From NCBI RefSeq assembly GCF_036182465.1, contig NZ_CP108081.1, positions 10,726,001 through 10,790,000 on the forward strand: a DNA stretch of 64,000 bases, given 5' to 3'. Positions 16,963-24,711 of the stretch are shown piece by piece. Below the pieces are notes generated by a model, which saw only the letters and a list, made by a program, of their open reading frames with translations, did not search any database and was not told the DNA's origin. This DNA comes from Streptomyces sp. NBC_00258. GTDB lineage: Bacteria; Actinomycetota; Actinomycetes; Streptomycetales; Streptomycetaceae. The position numbers and the translations under genes are program-made. Positions within the stretch are counted from its first letter, which is position 1, and every line of letters starts with the position of its first letter.

Positions 16963-17883
16963 TCACGGCCGCCCGGTCACCGTTCCCCCGAGTAGCGCGG
17001 CCCGGCGCACGAAGGCCTCGTGCAGATCGTGGGCGGCCCGCGGTACCGAGTCGGCCTTGCGCCGCTGCAGCATCAACAGCACCCGCGTGGAGTCGTCGGC
17101 CAGCGGTCGGCAGACGATCGAGCCCTGCCGTTCCAGCGGATCGTCGATCACGCTGAAGTCGGGCAGCACCGTGGCCCCCAGCCCTTCCGCCACCATCAGC
17201 TTGCCCATCTCGGCGCCGTCGGTGGAGTAGGAGAAGGACGGCTCACGGTCGCCCAGCAGCCGGTGGACGTAACGGTGCATCACATAGCCGGAGCGCATCG
17301 CGATGAGCGGTTCGGCGAGCAGGTCGGACACGGACACCACCGGGAGCGACGCGAGCGGACTGTCCGGCCGCACGCACACCACCGGCCGCCCGCGCAGCAG
17401 CTCCGTGGAGTCGAAGTCGGCGGCCACGTCGTCACCCTCCAGGTGGTTCACCAGACCGAGGTCGAAGCCGCCCTCCAGCAGGGTCCGGTGGATCTCCGAC
17501 TGCTGAGCGCCGACGACCTCCACCTGTGTCGCCGGATGCGTGGCGCGGAACTCCCGGACGGCCGGAATGAGCAGCGGCACGGTCGCAGCGTTCACCGTGC
17601 CGACGCGCACCATGCGGCTGATGCGGTGCTGCTCGCCCGCGGCGCCCCGCAGCCGGTCCACCGCGTCGAGGACGTTGATGATGTGCGGCAGCAGCTCCCG
17701 CCCCTCCGCGCTCATCTTCGCTCCGGACCGCTTGCGCTCCAGGAGGTCGACCCCGAGTTCACGCTCCAGATTCCGCACGGTCTCGCTCAACGCGGGCTGG
17801 GACAGGTGGAGTTCCTCGGCGGCCCGGCGCAATGAGCCGAGCCGGGTGACGGCCGTGATGTATTCCAGCTGCTCTATTCGCAC
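16963..17883 (-). CDS. LysR-family regulator, probable controller of the sulfonate/sulfone operon
   Basis: 306 residues from GTG 17883 (VRIEQLEYITAV). The N-terminal helix-turn-helix is TRLGSLRRAAEELHLSQPALSETVRNLERELGVDLLERKRSG; the rest is the LysR substrate-binding fold (MVRVGTVNAATVPLLIPAV, GFDLGLVNHLEGDD, GLGATVLPDFSVIDD). It is divergent from the sfn/ssu operon beginning at 18021/18259 and is the likely regulator of sulfur-source use, as Cbl/CysB relatives are elsewhere. A 12-bp palindrome at 17897-17908 lies 13 bases upstream of its start codon, suggesting autoregulation. Confidence 0.88.
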   Translation of the reverse strand: MRIEQLEYITAVTRLGSLRRAAEELHLSQPALSETVRNLERELGVDLLERKRSGAKMSAEGRELLPHIINVLDAVDRLRGAAGEQHRISRMVRVGTVNAATVPLLIPAVREFRATHPATQVEVVGAQQSEIHRTLLEGGFDLGLVNHLEGDDVAADFDSTELLRGRPVVCVRPDSPLASLPVVSVSDLLAEPLIAMRSGYVMHRYVHRLLGDREPSFSYSTDGAEMGKLMVAEGLGATVLPDFSVIDDPLERQGSIVCRPLADDSTRVLLMLQRRKADSVPRAAHDLHEAFVRRAALLGGTVTGRP

Positions 17884-17896
17884 CCCAGCAGAATGT

Positions 17897-17908
17897 GGTG
17901 CGCGCACC
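17897..17908. promoter_or_regulatory. 12-bp palindrome, possible LysR operator
   Basis: GGTGCGCGCACC is a perfect palindrome 13 bases upstream of the LysR start codon (17883, minus strand). Its position in the divergent control region fits an autoregulatory site, but it is GC-only and could arise by chance in this DNA. Confidence 0.35.
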
Positions 17909-17983
17909 GCCCTGTTCAAGGGCTGCCCTGTCACGCCTTCGTGAAATTCGCCGGTCCGCGATGCGAGACCGATCGGGTATTCC

Positions 17984-18013
17984 TTGACGGTCAGGACCGA
18001 CGGCTGCCACGAT
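17984..18013 (+). promoter_or_regulatory. probable promoter of the cysteine mini-ORF and sfn/ssu operon
   Basis: TTGACG (17984-17989) is followed after 18 bases by CACGAT (18008-18013). The expected transcription start, near 18020, coincides with the ATG at 18021, so the mini-ORF would be leaderless. Confidence 0.5.
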
Positions 18014-18020
18014 CGAGAAC

Positions 18021-18104
18021 ATGATGATGCGACTGGACCTCACGCGGCGACGCCATGTCGACCTTGCGCGTGTCTCCAGCGCCGCCTGTTGCTCCGCGGC
18101 CTGA
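18021..18104 (+). CDS. putative leader peptide with Cys-Cys pair (27 residues)
   Basis: The frame opens with three consecutive ATG codons (18021, 18024, 18027) and ends at TGA 18102-18104. The peptide has a basic middle (LTRRRHVDLARVSS) and ends AACCSAA. Short peptides with an RRRHVDL-type core and a terminal Cys pair are recognisable upstream of sulfur-assimilation genes in streptomycetes, and polycysteine mini-ORFs in mycobacteria attenuate downstream genes by ribosome stalling when cysteine is scarce. Here it precedes sfnG by 154 bases, with hairpin-forming DNA between. The position and the Cys pair are seen; attenuation is inferred. Confidence 0.72.
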   Translation: MMMRLDLTRRRHVDLARVSSAACCSAA

Positions 18105-18258
18105 TCCACCGGATCCGCCGCGCCTTTCACCCCCTCTTCTTCCGACGCCCACGGCTGCCGTAAAGCCGTGAGTCGCTTTCCGCCGCCCGAATTCGGCAAC
18201 GCACCTCACTGTCGCCGAATTCGGCCTGCCTGAATTCCCCCCGCAACAGGAGTTCCGC
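18105..18258 (+). promoter_or_regulatory. structured leader region between the mini-ORF and sfnG
   Basis: A 7-bp hairpin (18150-18156 with 18164-18170, 7-base loop) is followed by two identical 10-base palindromes CCGAATTCGG at 18187-18196 and 18215-18224, centres 28 bases apart. A partial third GAATTC is at 18232-18237. In RNA these segments can pair in mutually exclusive ways; in DNA they could be an operator pair. AACAGGAG just before 18259 is the sfnG ribosome site. Confidence 0.45.
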
Positions 18259-19395
18259 ATGCCTGCAGAGAACCTTTCCGCAGACCCCGTCCGCTTCGCC
18301 TACTGGGTCCCCAACGTCAGCGGCGGCCTGGTCACCAGCAAGATCGAGCAGCGCACCGACTGGGGCTACGAGTACAACCGCGAACTCGCCGTCCTCGCCG
18401 AGAACAACGGCTTCGACTACGCCCTCAGTCAGGTCCGCTACATGGCCAGCTACGGCGCCGAGTTCCAGCACGAGTCGACCAGCTTCAGTCTCGCCCTGCT
18501 GCTCGCCACCCAACGCCTGAAGGTCATCGCCGCCGTCCACCCCGGCCTCTGGCACCCGGGCGTCCTCGCCAAACTCGGCGCCACCGCCGACCACTTGTCG
18601 AACGGCCGCTTCGCCGTCAACGTCGTATCCGGCTGGTTCAAGGGCGAGTTCACCGCCCTCGGCGAGCCCTGGCTGGAGCACGACGAGCGCTACCGCCGCT
18701 CCGAGGAGTTCATCCAGGCCCTGCGCCAGATCTGGACCGAGGACCACACCGAACTCGCCGGTGACTTCTACCGGTTGCGCGACTTCTCCCTCAAGCCCAA
18801 GCCCCTCAACACCGTCGAGCGCCCGCACCCGGAGATCTTCCAGGGCGGCAACTCGACCGCCGCCCGCGCGATGGCCGGCCGGGTCTCCGACTGGTACTTC
18901 TCCAACGGCAAGGACTTCGACGGCGTCACCGAGCAGATCAACGACGTCCGCAAGTCCGCCGCCGAAGTCGGGCGCAGGGCACCGAAGTTCGGCCTCAACG
19001 GCTTCCTGATCGCCCGCGACACCGAGGCCGAGGCCCGCGAGACCCTCCGCGAGATCGTCGCCCACGCCGACCGCGATGCCGTCGAGGGATTCGGCGCCGC
19101 CGTGAAGCAGGCCGGACAGTCCGCCGCGGACGGCAAGGGCATGTGGCAGGACTCCTCCTTCGAGGACCTCGTCCAGTACAACGACGGCTTCCGTACGGGG
19201 CTCATCGGCACCCCGGAACAGATCGCCGAGCGGATCGTCGCGTACAAGCGCCTCGGCGTCGACCTCCTGCTTCTCGGCTTCCTCCACTACCACGAGGAGG
19301 TCGAGTACTTCGGCCGCCGAGTGCTGCCCCTCGTACGCGAGCTGGAAGCCCAACTCCCGGACACTGAACCCGAGTCCGCCTCCGTCCACGCGTGA
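18259..19395 (+). CDS. sfnG: FMNH2-dependent dimethylsulfone monooxygenase
   Basis: 378 residues, close to the family length. It oxidises dimethylsulfone with FMNH2 and O2 to methanesulfinate. The N-terminus RFAYWVPNVSGGLVTSKIEQ is diagnostic of SfnG within the luciferase-like TIM-barrel (LLM) family, with HPGLWHPGVLAKLGATADHLS, RFAVNVVSGWFKGEF and PEIFQGGNSTAARAM at the flavin/phosphate site. AGGAG precedes the ATG. It is the first enzyme gene of the operon running to 23757. Reduced flavin would come from the SsuE-like reductase encoded downstream. Confidence 0.9.
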   Translation: MPAENLSADPVRFAYWVPNVSGGLVTSKIEQRTDWGYEYNRELAVLAENNGFDYALSQVRYMASYGAEFQHESTSFSLALLLATQRLKVIAAVHPGLWHPGVLAKLGATADHLSNGRFAVNVVSGWFKGEFTALGEPWLEHDERYRRSEEFIQALRQIWTEDHTELAGDFYRLRDFSLKPKPLNTVERPHPEIFQGGNSTAARAMAGRVSDWYFSNGKDFDGVTEQINDVRKSAAEVGRRAPKFGLNGFLIARDTEAEARETLREIVAHADRDAVEGFGAAVKQAGQSAADGKGMWQDSSFEDLVQYNDGFRTGLIGTPEQIAERIVAYKRLGVDLLLLGFLHYHEEVEYFGRRVLPLVRELEAQLPDTEPESASVHA

Positions 19396-19438
19396 GCGCC
19401 CGCTCCTTCCGCACCGCACCGCGAGAGAGGTCCCCAGC

Positions 19439-20656
19439 ATGAGCACCGCCACGCCCGCCGACTGGCAGACCCGCCCCACCCCCGAGACCCCCCAGGACTG
19501 GATCACCCGCGCCACCGAGGTCGCGGCCGTCCTCGCCACCGACGCCGCCGAACGCGACCGCGCGGGCGCCACCCCGTACGCCGAGGTCCGGCTGCTGAAG
19601 GACGCCGGCCTCGTCACCCTGCTCGGACCCACGGAACACGGCGGCGGAGGCCAGGACTGGCCGACCGCCTACCGCGTCGTCCGCGAGATCGCCAAGGCCG
19701 ACGGCTCCATCGGTCAGCTCCTCGGCTACCACTACCTGTGGAACTGGGCCGCCCGCCTGGTCGGCACCCGCGAGCAGTGGGAGCACGTCGAGGCCGAGGC
19801 CGCCCGGGGCCAGTGGTTCTTCGGCGGGGCCGTCAACCCGCGCGACAAGGACGTCGTCGTGACCGAGGACGGCGACGACCTCGTCTACACCGGACGCAAG
19901 TCGTTCTCCACCGGCAGCAAGGTCTCCGACGTCACCGTCCTGGAAGGCGTCCTCGAAGGCACCGACCAGCACGTCTTCGCCATCGTGCCGTCCGACAGCG
20001 CCGGCCTGACCTTCCACGACGACTGGGACAACATCGGCCAGCGGCTCACCGAGAGCGGCGGCGTCACCCTCGACGGCGTCCGCACGCCGTGGGCCTCCGC
20101 CGCGGGCTACGTCGACAAGGAGTTCCGGCCCCGGATCTACAACACCCTGAACGTCCCCACCATCCAGCTGGTCTTCGTCAGCTTCTACCTCGGCATCGCG
20201 GGCGGTGCCCTGGAGACGGCTGCCGCCTACACCCGTACGAAAACCCGGTCGTGGCTGCACGGCGGCCACGAGCGAGCGGTCGACGAACCGTACGTCATCG
20301 ACGTCTACGGAGATCTGACCGCGAAGCTCTGGGCCGTCGAGGCTCTCGCCGACGCCGTCGCCGCCGAGGGCCAGAAACTGCACGACGACCCGGACGCCGT
20401 GACCGAGCAGGCTCGCGGCGACTTCGAGGTCCGGGTGGCCGCCGTCAAGGCGCGTGCCACCGATGTCGCCCTGGAGATCAGCAACCGCATCTTCGAGGTG
20501 ACCGGGGCCCGCTCCACCGCCACCGCCGAAGGCCTCGACCGCTTCTGGCGCAACGTCCGCACCCACACCCTCCACGACCCCGTCGCCTACAAGCGGCGCG
20601 AGGTCGGCCGCTGGCTCCTCGAGGGCGAACTGCCCGAACCCACCTGGTACTCCTGA
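19439..20656 (+). CDS. acyl-CoA-dehydrogenase-fold flavin monooxygenase (SfnC/DszC-like)
   Basis: 405 residues from ATG 19439 with GAGAGAGG upstream. The fold is that of acyl-CoA dehydrogenases, but the sequence (YHYLWNWAARLVGTREQW, GRKSFSTGSKVSDVTVLEGV, WDNIGQRLTESGGVTLDGV, FRPRIYNTLNVPTIQLVFVSFYLGIA) follows the DszC/SfnC branch. These are FMNH2-dependent oxygenases acting on sulfur compounds such as dibenzothiophene or small sulfinates. The context between SfnG and the flavin reductase supports oxidation of an organosulfur intermediate. The exact substrate is not determined. Confidence 0.8.
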   Translation: MSTATPADWQTRPTPETPQDWITRATEVAAVLATDAAERDRAGATPYAEVRLLKDAGLVTLLGPTEHGGGGQDWPTAYRVVREIAKADGSIGQLLGYHYLWNWAARLVGTREQWEHVEAEAARGQWFFGGAVNPRDKDVVVTEDGDDLVYTGRKSFSTGSKVSDVTVLEGVLEGTDQHVFAIVPSDSAGLTFHDDWDNIGQRLTESGGVTLDGVRTPWASAAGYVDKEFRPRIYNTLNVPTIQLVFVSFYLGIAGGALETAAAYTRTKTRSWLHGGHERAVDEPYVIDVYGDLTAKLWAVEALADAVAAEGQKLHDDPDAVTEQARGDFEVRVAAVKARATDVALEISNRIFEVTGARSTATAEGLDRFWRNVRTHTLHDPVAYKRREVGRWLLEGELPEPTWYS

Positions 20657-20713
20657 CCGCTCATTCCGGGGCGCCTCCCGCACGGAGGCGCCCCTCGTCC
20701 CGAAAGAGGACCC

Positions 20714-21268
20714 ATGGCCACCGTCCTGTCCGTCTCCGGCAGCCCCTCCGCCTCCTCCCGCACCAACCGACTCCTGCGCCACCTGGACAACCGGCTGGCC
20801 GCACAGGGGCACGAGGTGATCCCGCTCGACGTCCGTACGATCCCCGCCGAGGCCCTGCTCGGCGCCGACTTCAGGCATCCGGCGATCGTCGAGGCCACCG
20901 CGCTCTTCGACCGCGCCGACGGAATCGTCATCGGCACCCCCGTCTACAAGGCCGCCTACTCCGGCGTCCTCAAGGCACTGCTCGACCTGCTCCCGCAGTA
21001 CGCCCTCACCGGCAAGACCGTGCTGCCCCTGGCGACCGGGGGAACCACCGCACATGTGCTGGCCATCGACTACGCCCTGCGTCCGGTGCTCAGCTCCATG
21101 GGCGCCCGGCACATCGTCCAGGGCTGGTTCACCCTCGACAAGGACATCGCGGTGGGCGAGGACGGGGGACTCACGGTGGCACCCCCGGCCGCCGAGGCAC
21201 TGACCCAGGTGCTCGACCAGTTCTCCGAGGCACTGGGCCGTACGCCGATCCTGGCCGCGGCGGGCTGA
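20714..21268 (+). CDS. ssuE: NAD(P)H-dependent FMN reductase, SsuE/MsuE type
   Basis: 184 residues, ATG 20714 after AAGAGGA. It supplies FMNH2 to the two-component monooxygenases of the operon. Flavodoxin-like signature: VSGSPSASSRTNRLLRHL at the FMN phosphate loop, DGIVIGTPVYKAAYSGVLKALLDLLPQYAL for the isoalloxazine pocket, and PLATGGTTAHVLAIDYALRPVLSSMGA, all characteristic of the SsuE family. Its stop is separated by 2 bases from the next start, suggesting coupled translation. Confidence 0.92.
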   Translation: MATVLSVSGSPSASSRTNRLLRHLDNRLAAQGHEVIPLDVRTIPAEALLGADFRHPAIVEATALFDRADGIVIGTPVYKAAYSGVLKALLDLLPQYALTGKTVLPLATGGTTAHVLAIDYALRPVLSSMGARHIVQGWFTLDKDIAVGEDGGLTVAPPAAEALTQVLDQFSEALGRTPILAAAG

Positions 21269-21270
21269 CC

Positions 21271-22503
21271 GTGTCCGCGCAAGTCTCCGCCCGGACCTCC
21301 GCGCATACCTTCGTGCGGGGCGCCGCCAAGCTCATCGCCGACGATGCCGAGGCCCTGACCGTCGCAGCCGCACTGGCCGACGAGTTCCGGGCCGAGGCCT
21401 CCCGGCGGGACGCCGAACGCAGCCTGCCCCGTGAGGAGTTGGACCGGCTCTCCGACTCCGGCCTGCTCGCCGTCACCGTACCCGCCGAGCACGGTGGTGC
21501 CGACGTACGGCAGGAGACCCTCGCCGAGATCTTCCGGCTCCTCGCCTCGGCCGACGCCAGCCTCGCCCAGATCCCGCAGAGCCATTTCGTGTACGTCAAT
21601 GTGATTCGCCGTCAGGGAACCCCGGAACAGCGGACGTTCTTCTTCGGCGAGGTGCTGGCCGGGCGCCGTTTCGGCAACGCCCAGTCGGAGGCCGGCACGA
21701 AGCACGTCCAGGACATCCGCACCCGACTGGAGCCGGCCCCGGACGGTTCGTACGTCCTCACCGGCGTCAAGCACTACTCCACGGGCGCCCTCTTCGCCGA
21801 CTGGATCCCCGTTCTCGCCCGCGCCGAGGACGACAACCTGCACGTCGCGTACGTACCCCGGGACGCCGAAGGCCTCACGGTCGTCGACGACTGGGACGGC
21901 ATGGGCCAGCGCACCACCGCCAGCGGCACCGTCAGGCTCGACGCCGTGCCCGTGCCCGCCGACCGGGTCCTCCCGCACCACCTCACCTTCCAGGGCCCCC
22001 AACTCCACGGCGCGGTGGCCCAGTTGCTGCACGCCGCCATCGACGCCGGGATCGCTGCGGGCGCACTCGCCGAGGCCGCGGAGTTCGTCCGCACGAAGAG
22101 CCGACCATGGTTCGAGAGCGGTGCCGAGACCGCCGCCGAGGATCCGCTGCTCATACAGCGCTTCGGGGAGCTGGCCATTCAGGTGCGGGCCACCGAAGCT
22201 CTGCTCGGCGCGGCGGCCCGGGCGGTCGACACGGCCCGTGCCGACCTCACGGAGGCCACGGCGGCCGAGGCGTCCATCGCCGTGGCCGTCGCGAAGGCGC
22301 ACGCCGCGAGCACCGCGGTCGAGGTGTCGGGCGCGCTCTTCGAGGTGTCCGGCACCCGGTCCGCCCTCAACTCCCTCAACCTGCACCGGCATTGGCGCGA
22401 CGCCCGCACCCACACACTGCACGACCCGGCCCGCTGGAAGATCCAGCACATCGGCCGGTACGTACTGAACGGCACGCCGCCTCCACGGCACGGACTCCTC
22501 TGA
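21271..22503 (+). CDS. sfnB: SfnB-family sulfur acquisition oxidoreductase
   Basis: 410 residues from GTG 21271, 2 bases after the ssuE stop. The acyl-CoA-dehydrogenase-like fold shows the SfnB pattern: SLPREELDRLSDSGLLAVTVPAEHGG, ADASLAQIPQSHFVYVN, GVKHYSTGALFADWIPVLA, DDWDGMGQRTTASGTVRLD, and a C-terminal LHRHWRDARTHTLHDPARWK. SfnB proteins accompany sulfone/sulfonate monooxygenases in pseudomonads and actinobacteria. With the gene at 19439 this operon has two ACAD-fold oxygenases, so it probably handles more than one organosulfur substrate. Confidence 0.87.
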   Translation: MSAQVSARTSAHTFVRGAAKLIADDAEALTVAAALADEFRAEASRRDAERSLPREELDRLSDSGLLAVTVPAEHGGADVRQETLAEIFRLLASADASLAQIPQSHFVYVNVIRRQGTPEQRTFFFGEVLAGRRFGNAQSEAGTKHVQDIRTRLEPAPDGSYVLTGVKHYSTGALFADWIPVLARAEDDNLHVAYVPRDAEGLTVVDDWDGMGQRTTASGTVRLDAVPVPADRVLPHHLTFQGPQLHGAVAQLLHAAIDAGIAAGALAEAAEFVRTKSRPWFESGAETAAEDPLLIQRFGELAIQVRATEALLGAAARAVDTARADLTEATAAEASIAVAVAKAHAASTAVEVSGALFEVSGTRSALNSLNLHRHWRDARTHTLHDPARWKIQHIGRYVLNGTPPPRHGLL

Positions 22504-22611
22504 GACCGAACGCCTCTGACACCGGACTCCTCCGAGACCGGAAAAGCCGCCCACAGCACCCCGCTGTCCACGGCACCCACCAGCCACCCGCCCCGATCGG
22601 AGAACGGACCC

Positions 22612-23757
22612 GTGTCCCTCACCTTCCACTGGTTCCTGCCCACCAACGGCGACAGCCGCCATGTCGTCGGCGGCGGCCACGGCACCCCGGCCACGGTGTC
22701 CGGCCGGGACCGTCCGCCGACGGTCGCCTATCTCAGCCAGATCGCCCGCGCCGCCGAGGACCTGGGCTTCGTCGGCGCGCTCACGCCCACCGGCGCCTGG
22801 TGCGAGGACGCCTGGCTGACCACCGCGATGGTCAGCCAGAACACCGAGCGGCTGAAGTTCCTGGTCGCCTTCCGGCCGGGCTTCGTCTCCCCGACGCTCG
22901 CCGCGCAGATGGCGTCCACCTTCCAGCGGCAGTCCGGCGGACGGCTCCTCCTCAACGTCGTCACCGGCGGCGAGAGCCACGAGCAGCGCGCCTACGGCGA
23001 CTTCCTCGACAAGGAAGCCCGCTACCGCCGTACCGGCGAGTTCCTGCAGATCGTCCGGGACCTGTGGGAGGGCAAGACCGTCGACCTGTCCGGCGAGTTC
23101 CTCCAGGTCGAGGACGCCAGGCTCGCCCGCGTCCCCGACCCGGTTCCCGAGGTCTACTTCGGCGGATCCTCGCCCATCGCGGGCGAGGTCGCGGCCAAGC
23201 ACGTGGACGTGTACCTCACCTGGGGCGAGCCACCCGCGCAGGTCGCCGAGAAGATCGCGTGGGTGCGTGCGCTGGCGGCGAAGGAGGGGCGCAGTGTCCG
23301 GTTCGGCATCCGGCTGCACGTCATCACCCGTGACACCTCCGAGCAGGCCTGGGCGGAGGCGGACCGGCTGCTGGCCGGTTTCGACCCGGAGACCGTGAAG
23401 TCCGTACAGGCCGGTCTCGCCCGCAGTGAGTCCGAGGGCCAGCAGCGGATGCTCGCCCTGCACGGCGGCGGCAACCGCGACGGCCTGGAGATCCATCCCA
23501 ATCTCTGGGCCGGCATCGGTCTGGTGCGCGGAGGCGCGGGCACAGCCCTGGTCGGCAGCCACGACGAGGTCGCCGAACGGATCAAGGAGTACCAGGCCAT
23601 CGGCATCGAGGAGTTCGTCCTCTCCGGCTATCCGCACCTGGAGGAGGCGTACTGGTTCGGCGAGGGTGTCCTGCCCCGACTGGCGGCGCAGGGCCTGTGG
23701 CGACACCCGTTCGCCGAGCGTCCGGCCCCCGCGGCGCAGGTGCCGTTCGCGAGCTGA
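22612..23757 (+). CDS. ssuD: FMNH2-dependent alkanesulfonate monooxygenase
   Basis: 381 residues from GTG 22612 (GGAG about 9 bases upstream). It cleaves C1-C10 alkanesulfonates to aldehyde and sulfite. The LLM-family sequence matches SsuD: FHWFLPTNGDSRHVVGGGHG, GALTPTGAWCEDAW, LVAFRPGFVSPTLAAQMAST, GRLLLNVVTGGESHEQRAYGD and EEFVLSGYPHLEEAYWFGEGVLP. It is the last gene of the operon. No ssuABC transporter genes accompany it, so uptake must be encoded elsewhere. A GGGGGCG/CGCCCCC pair soon after the stop may terminate the transcript. Confidence 0.93.
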   Translation: MSLTFHWFLPTNGDSRHVVGGGHGTPATVSGRDRPPTVAYLSQIARAAEDLGFVGALTPTGAWCEDAWLTTAMVSQNTERLKFLVAFRPGFVSPTLAAQMASTFQRQSGGRLLLNVVTGGESHEQRAYGDFLDKEARYRRTGEFLQIVRDLWEGKTVDLSGEFLQVEDARLARVPDPVPEVYFGGSSPIAGEVAAKHVDVYLTWGEPPAQVAEKIAWVRALAAKEGRSVRFGIRLHVITRDTSEQAWAEADRLLAGFDPETVKSVQAGLARSESEGQQRMLALHGGGNRDGLEIHPNLWAGIGLVRGGAGTALVGSHDEVAERIKEYQAIGIEEFVLSGYPHLEEAYWFGEGVLPRLAAQGLWRHPFAERPAPAAQVPFAS

Positions 23758-23857
23758 GGATCCGGGGGCGCAGTCGTCACCCGGCGCCGCGGAACGCCCC
23801 CGCACCCGTCCCTGCCCCGCGGAAAATGGCTGTACGCGGCCACCTCCCGGGTGATGA

Positions 23858-23887
23858 CCTTGTGCGAGCCACCCGGCTCGCACAAGG
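23858..23887. promoter_or_regulatory. 13-bp perfect hairpin upstream of the nucleotidyltransferase gene
   Basis: 23858-23870 is exactly complementary to 23875-23887 with a 4-base loop (ACCC). It lies 100 bases after ssuD and ends 27 bases before the next start codon. It may terminate the sfn/ssu transcript, or act as a leader hairpin or operator for the gene at 23915. Confidence 0.55.
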
Positions 23888-23914
23888 GAACTCACTCAGG
23901 TAAGGGGGACGGCT

Positions 23915-24619
23915 GTGACGACCTCGAACATCCTGCTGTCCGGCATCGTCGGCTCCACCGCCTACGGTCTTGCACACGAGGGCTCGGACGTGGACCGCCT
24001 CGGCATGTTCGCCGCCCCCACCGACGACCTCCACGGCCTGCACCCGCCGAAGGAATCCCACGTCACGACCAAGCCCGACAGCACGCTCCACGAAGCTGCC
24101 AAGTGGTGCCGACTCGCCCTGCGAGGCAATCCGACGGTCACCGAACTGGTGTGGCTGCCCGACGAGTTGTACGAGGTCCGCACCCCGCTGGGTGACGAAC
24201 TCATCGGCATCCGCACCACGTTGCTGTCCGCGAAGCGCGTCCGCGACGCCTATCTCGGGTACGCCACCCAGCAGTTCAAGCGCCTCTACGACCGAGGCGA
24301 CAGTTCCTTCTCCGCGGACACCCGCAAGCGCACGGCCAAGCACGCCCGACATCTGCGCCGCCTGTGCCACCAGGGCTTCGAGCTGTACGCCACCGGCCGT
24401 GTGAGCATCCGCGTCGAGAACCCGGAGGAGTACCACCGCTTCGGCGAACAGGTGGCAGCCGACGCCATGGCCGCGCTGCCCCTGCTCAAGCGGTACGAGG
24501 CGGCTTTCGACGAGACCCGGAGCGCCCTGCCGGACCAGCCCGACGAGGCGCCCGTCGAGGCGTGGCTGCGCCGGGTCCGGGCCCACTACTACACACCCGA
24601 GGGCGCGCCGGGGCGGTGA
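23915..24619 (+). CDS. DNA polymerase beta-superfamily nucleotidyltransferase (RlaP/YcgL-like)
   Basis: 234 residues from GTG 23915 with AAGGGGG upstream. The N-terminus GIVGSTAYGLAHEGSDVDRLGMFAAP is the GS(x)nDxD active-site signature of the minimal nucleotidyltransferase fold, and resembles PF10127. The middle (RTAKHARHLRRLCHQGFELYATGR) is helical and basic. The substrate is unknown; some relatives are linked to RNA repair, others to antibiotic or toxin modification. It is isolated from the sulfur operon by a hairpin. Confidence 0.75.
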   Translation: MTTSNILLSGIVGSTAYGLAHEGSDVDRLGMFAAPTDDLHGLHPPKESHVTTKPDSTLHEAAKWCRLALRGNPTVTELVWLPDELYEVRTPLGDELIGIRTTLLSAKRVRDAYLGYATQQFKRLYDRGDSSFSADTRKRTAKHARHLRRLCHQGFELYATGRVSIRVENPEEYHRFGEQVAADAMAALPLLKRYEAAFDETRSALPDQPDEAPVEAWLRRVRAHYYTPEGAPGR

Positions 24620-24711
24620 CCGAAAAAATCTCCCGCGGATGTCGTGGCGTGTGTCGATCCGGCGGTTCCCCCTTCGTGTAGTCAGTGAGAGACCACCAAG
24701 GAGGACACGTC

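Noticed and set aside
13582..16995. Very long open frame (over 1,100 codons) on the plus strand opposite photolyase and SDR genes
   Set aside because: Composition is Arg/Pro/Gly-rich without domains and mirrors the third-position GC bias of the real genes on the other strand; a shadow frame.
19738..22503. Long plus-strand frame spanning the DszC-like, ssuE and sfnB genes
   Set aside because: Only its last part (from 21271) is the real sfnB; the upstream part is Arg/His/Pro-rich shadow of the other two genes.
21070..23895. 941-codon open frame on the minus strand across ssuE, sfnB and ssuD
   Set aside because: Antisense shadow of a well-recognised operon; no motif, no start signal, low-complexity Gly/Val/Leu text.
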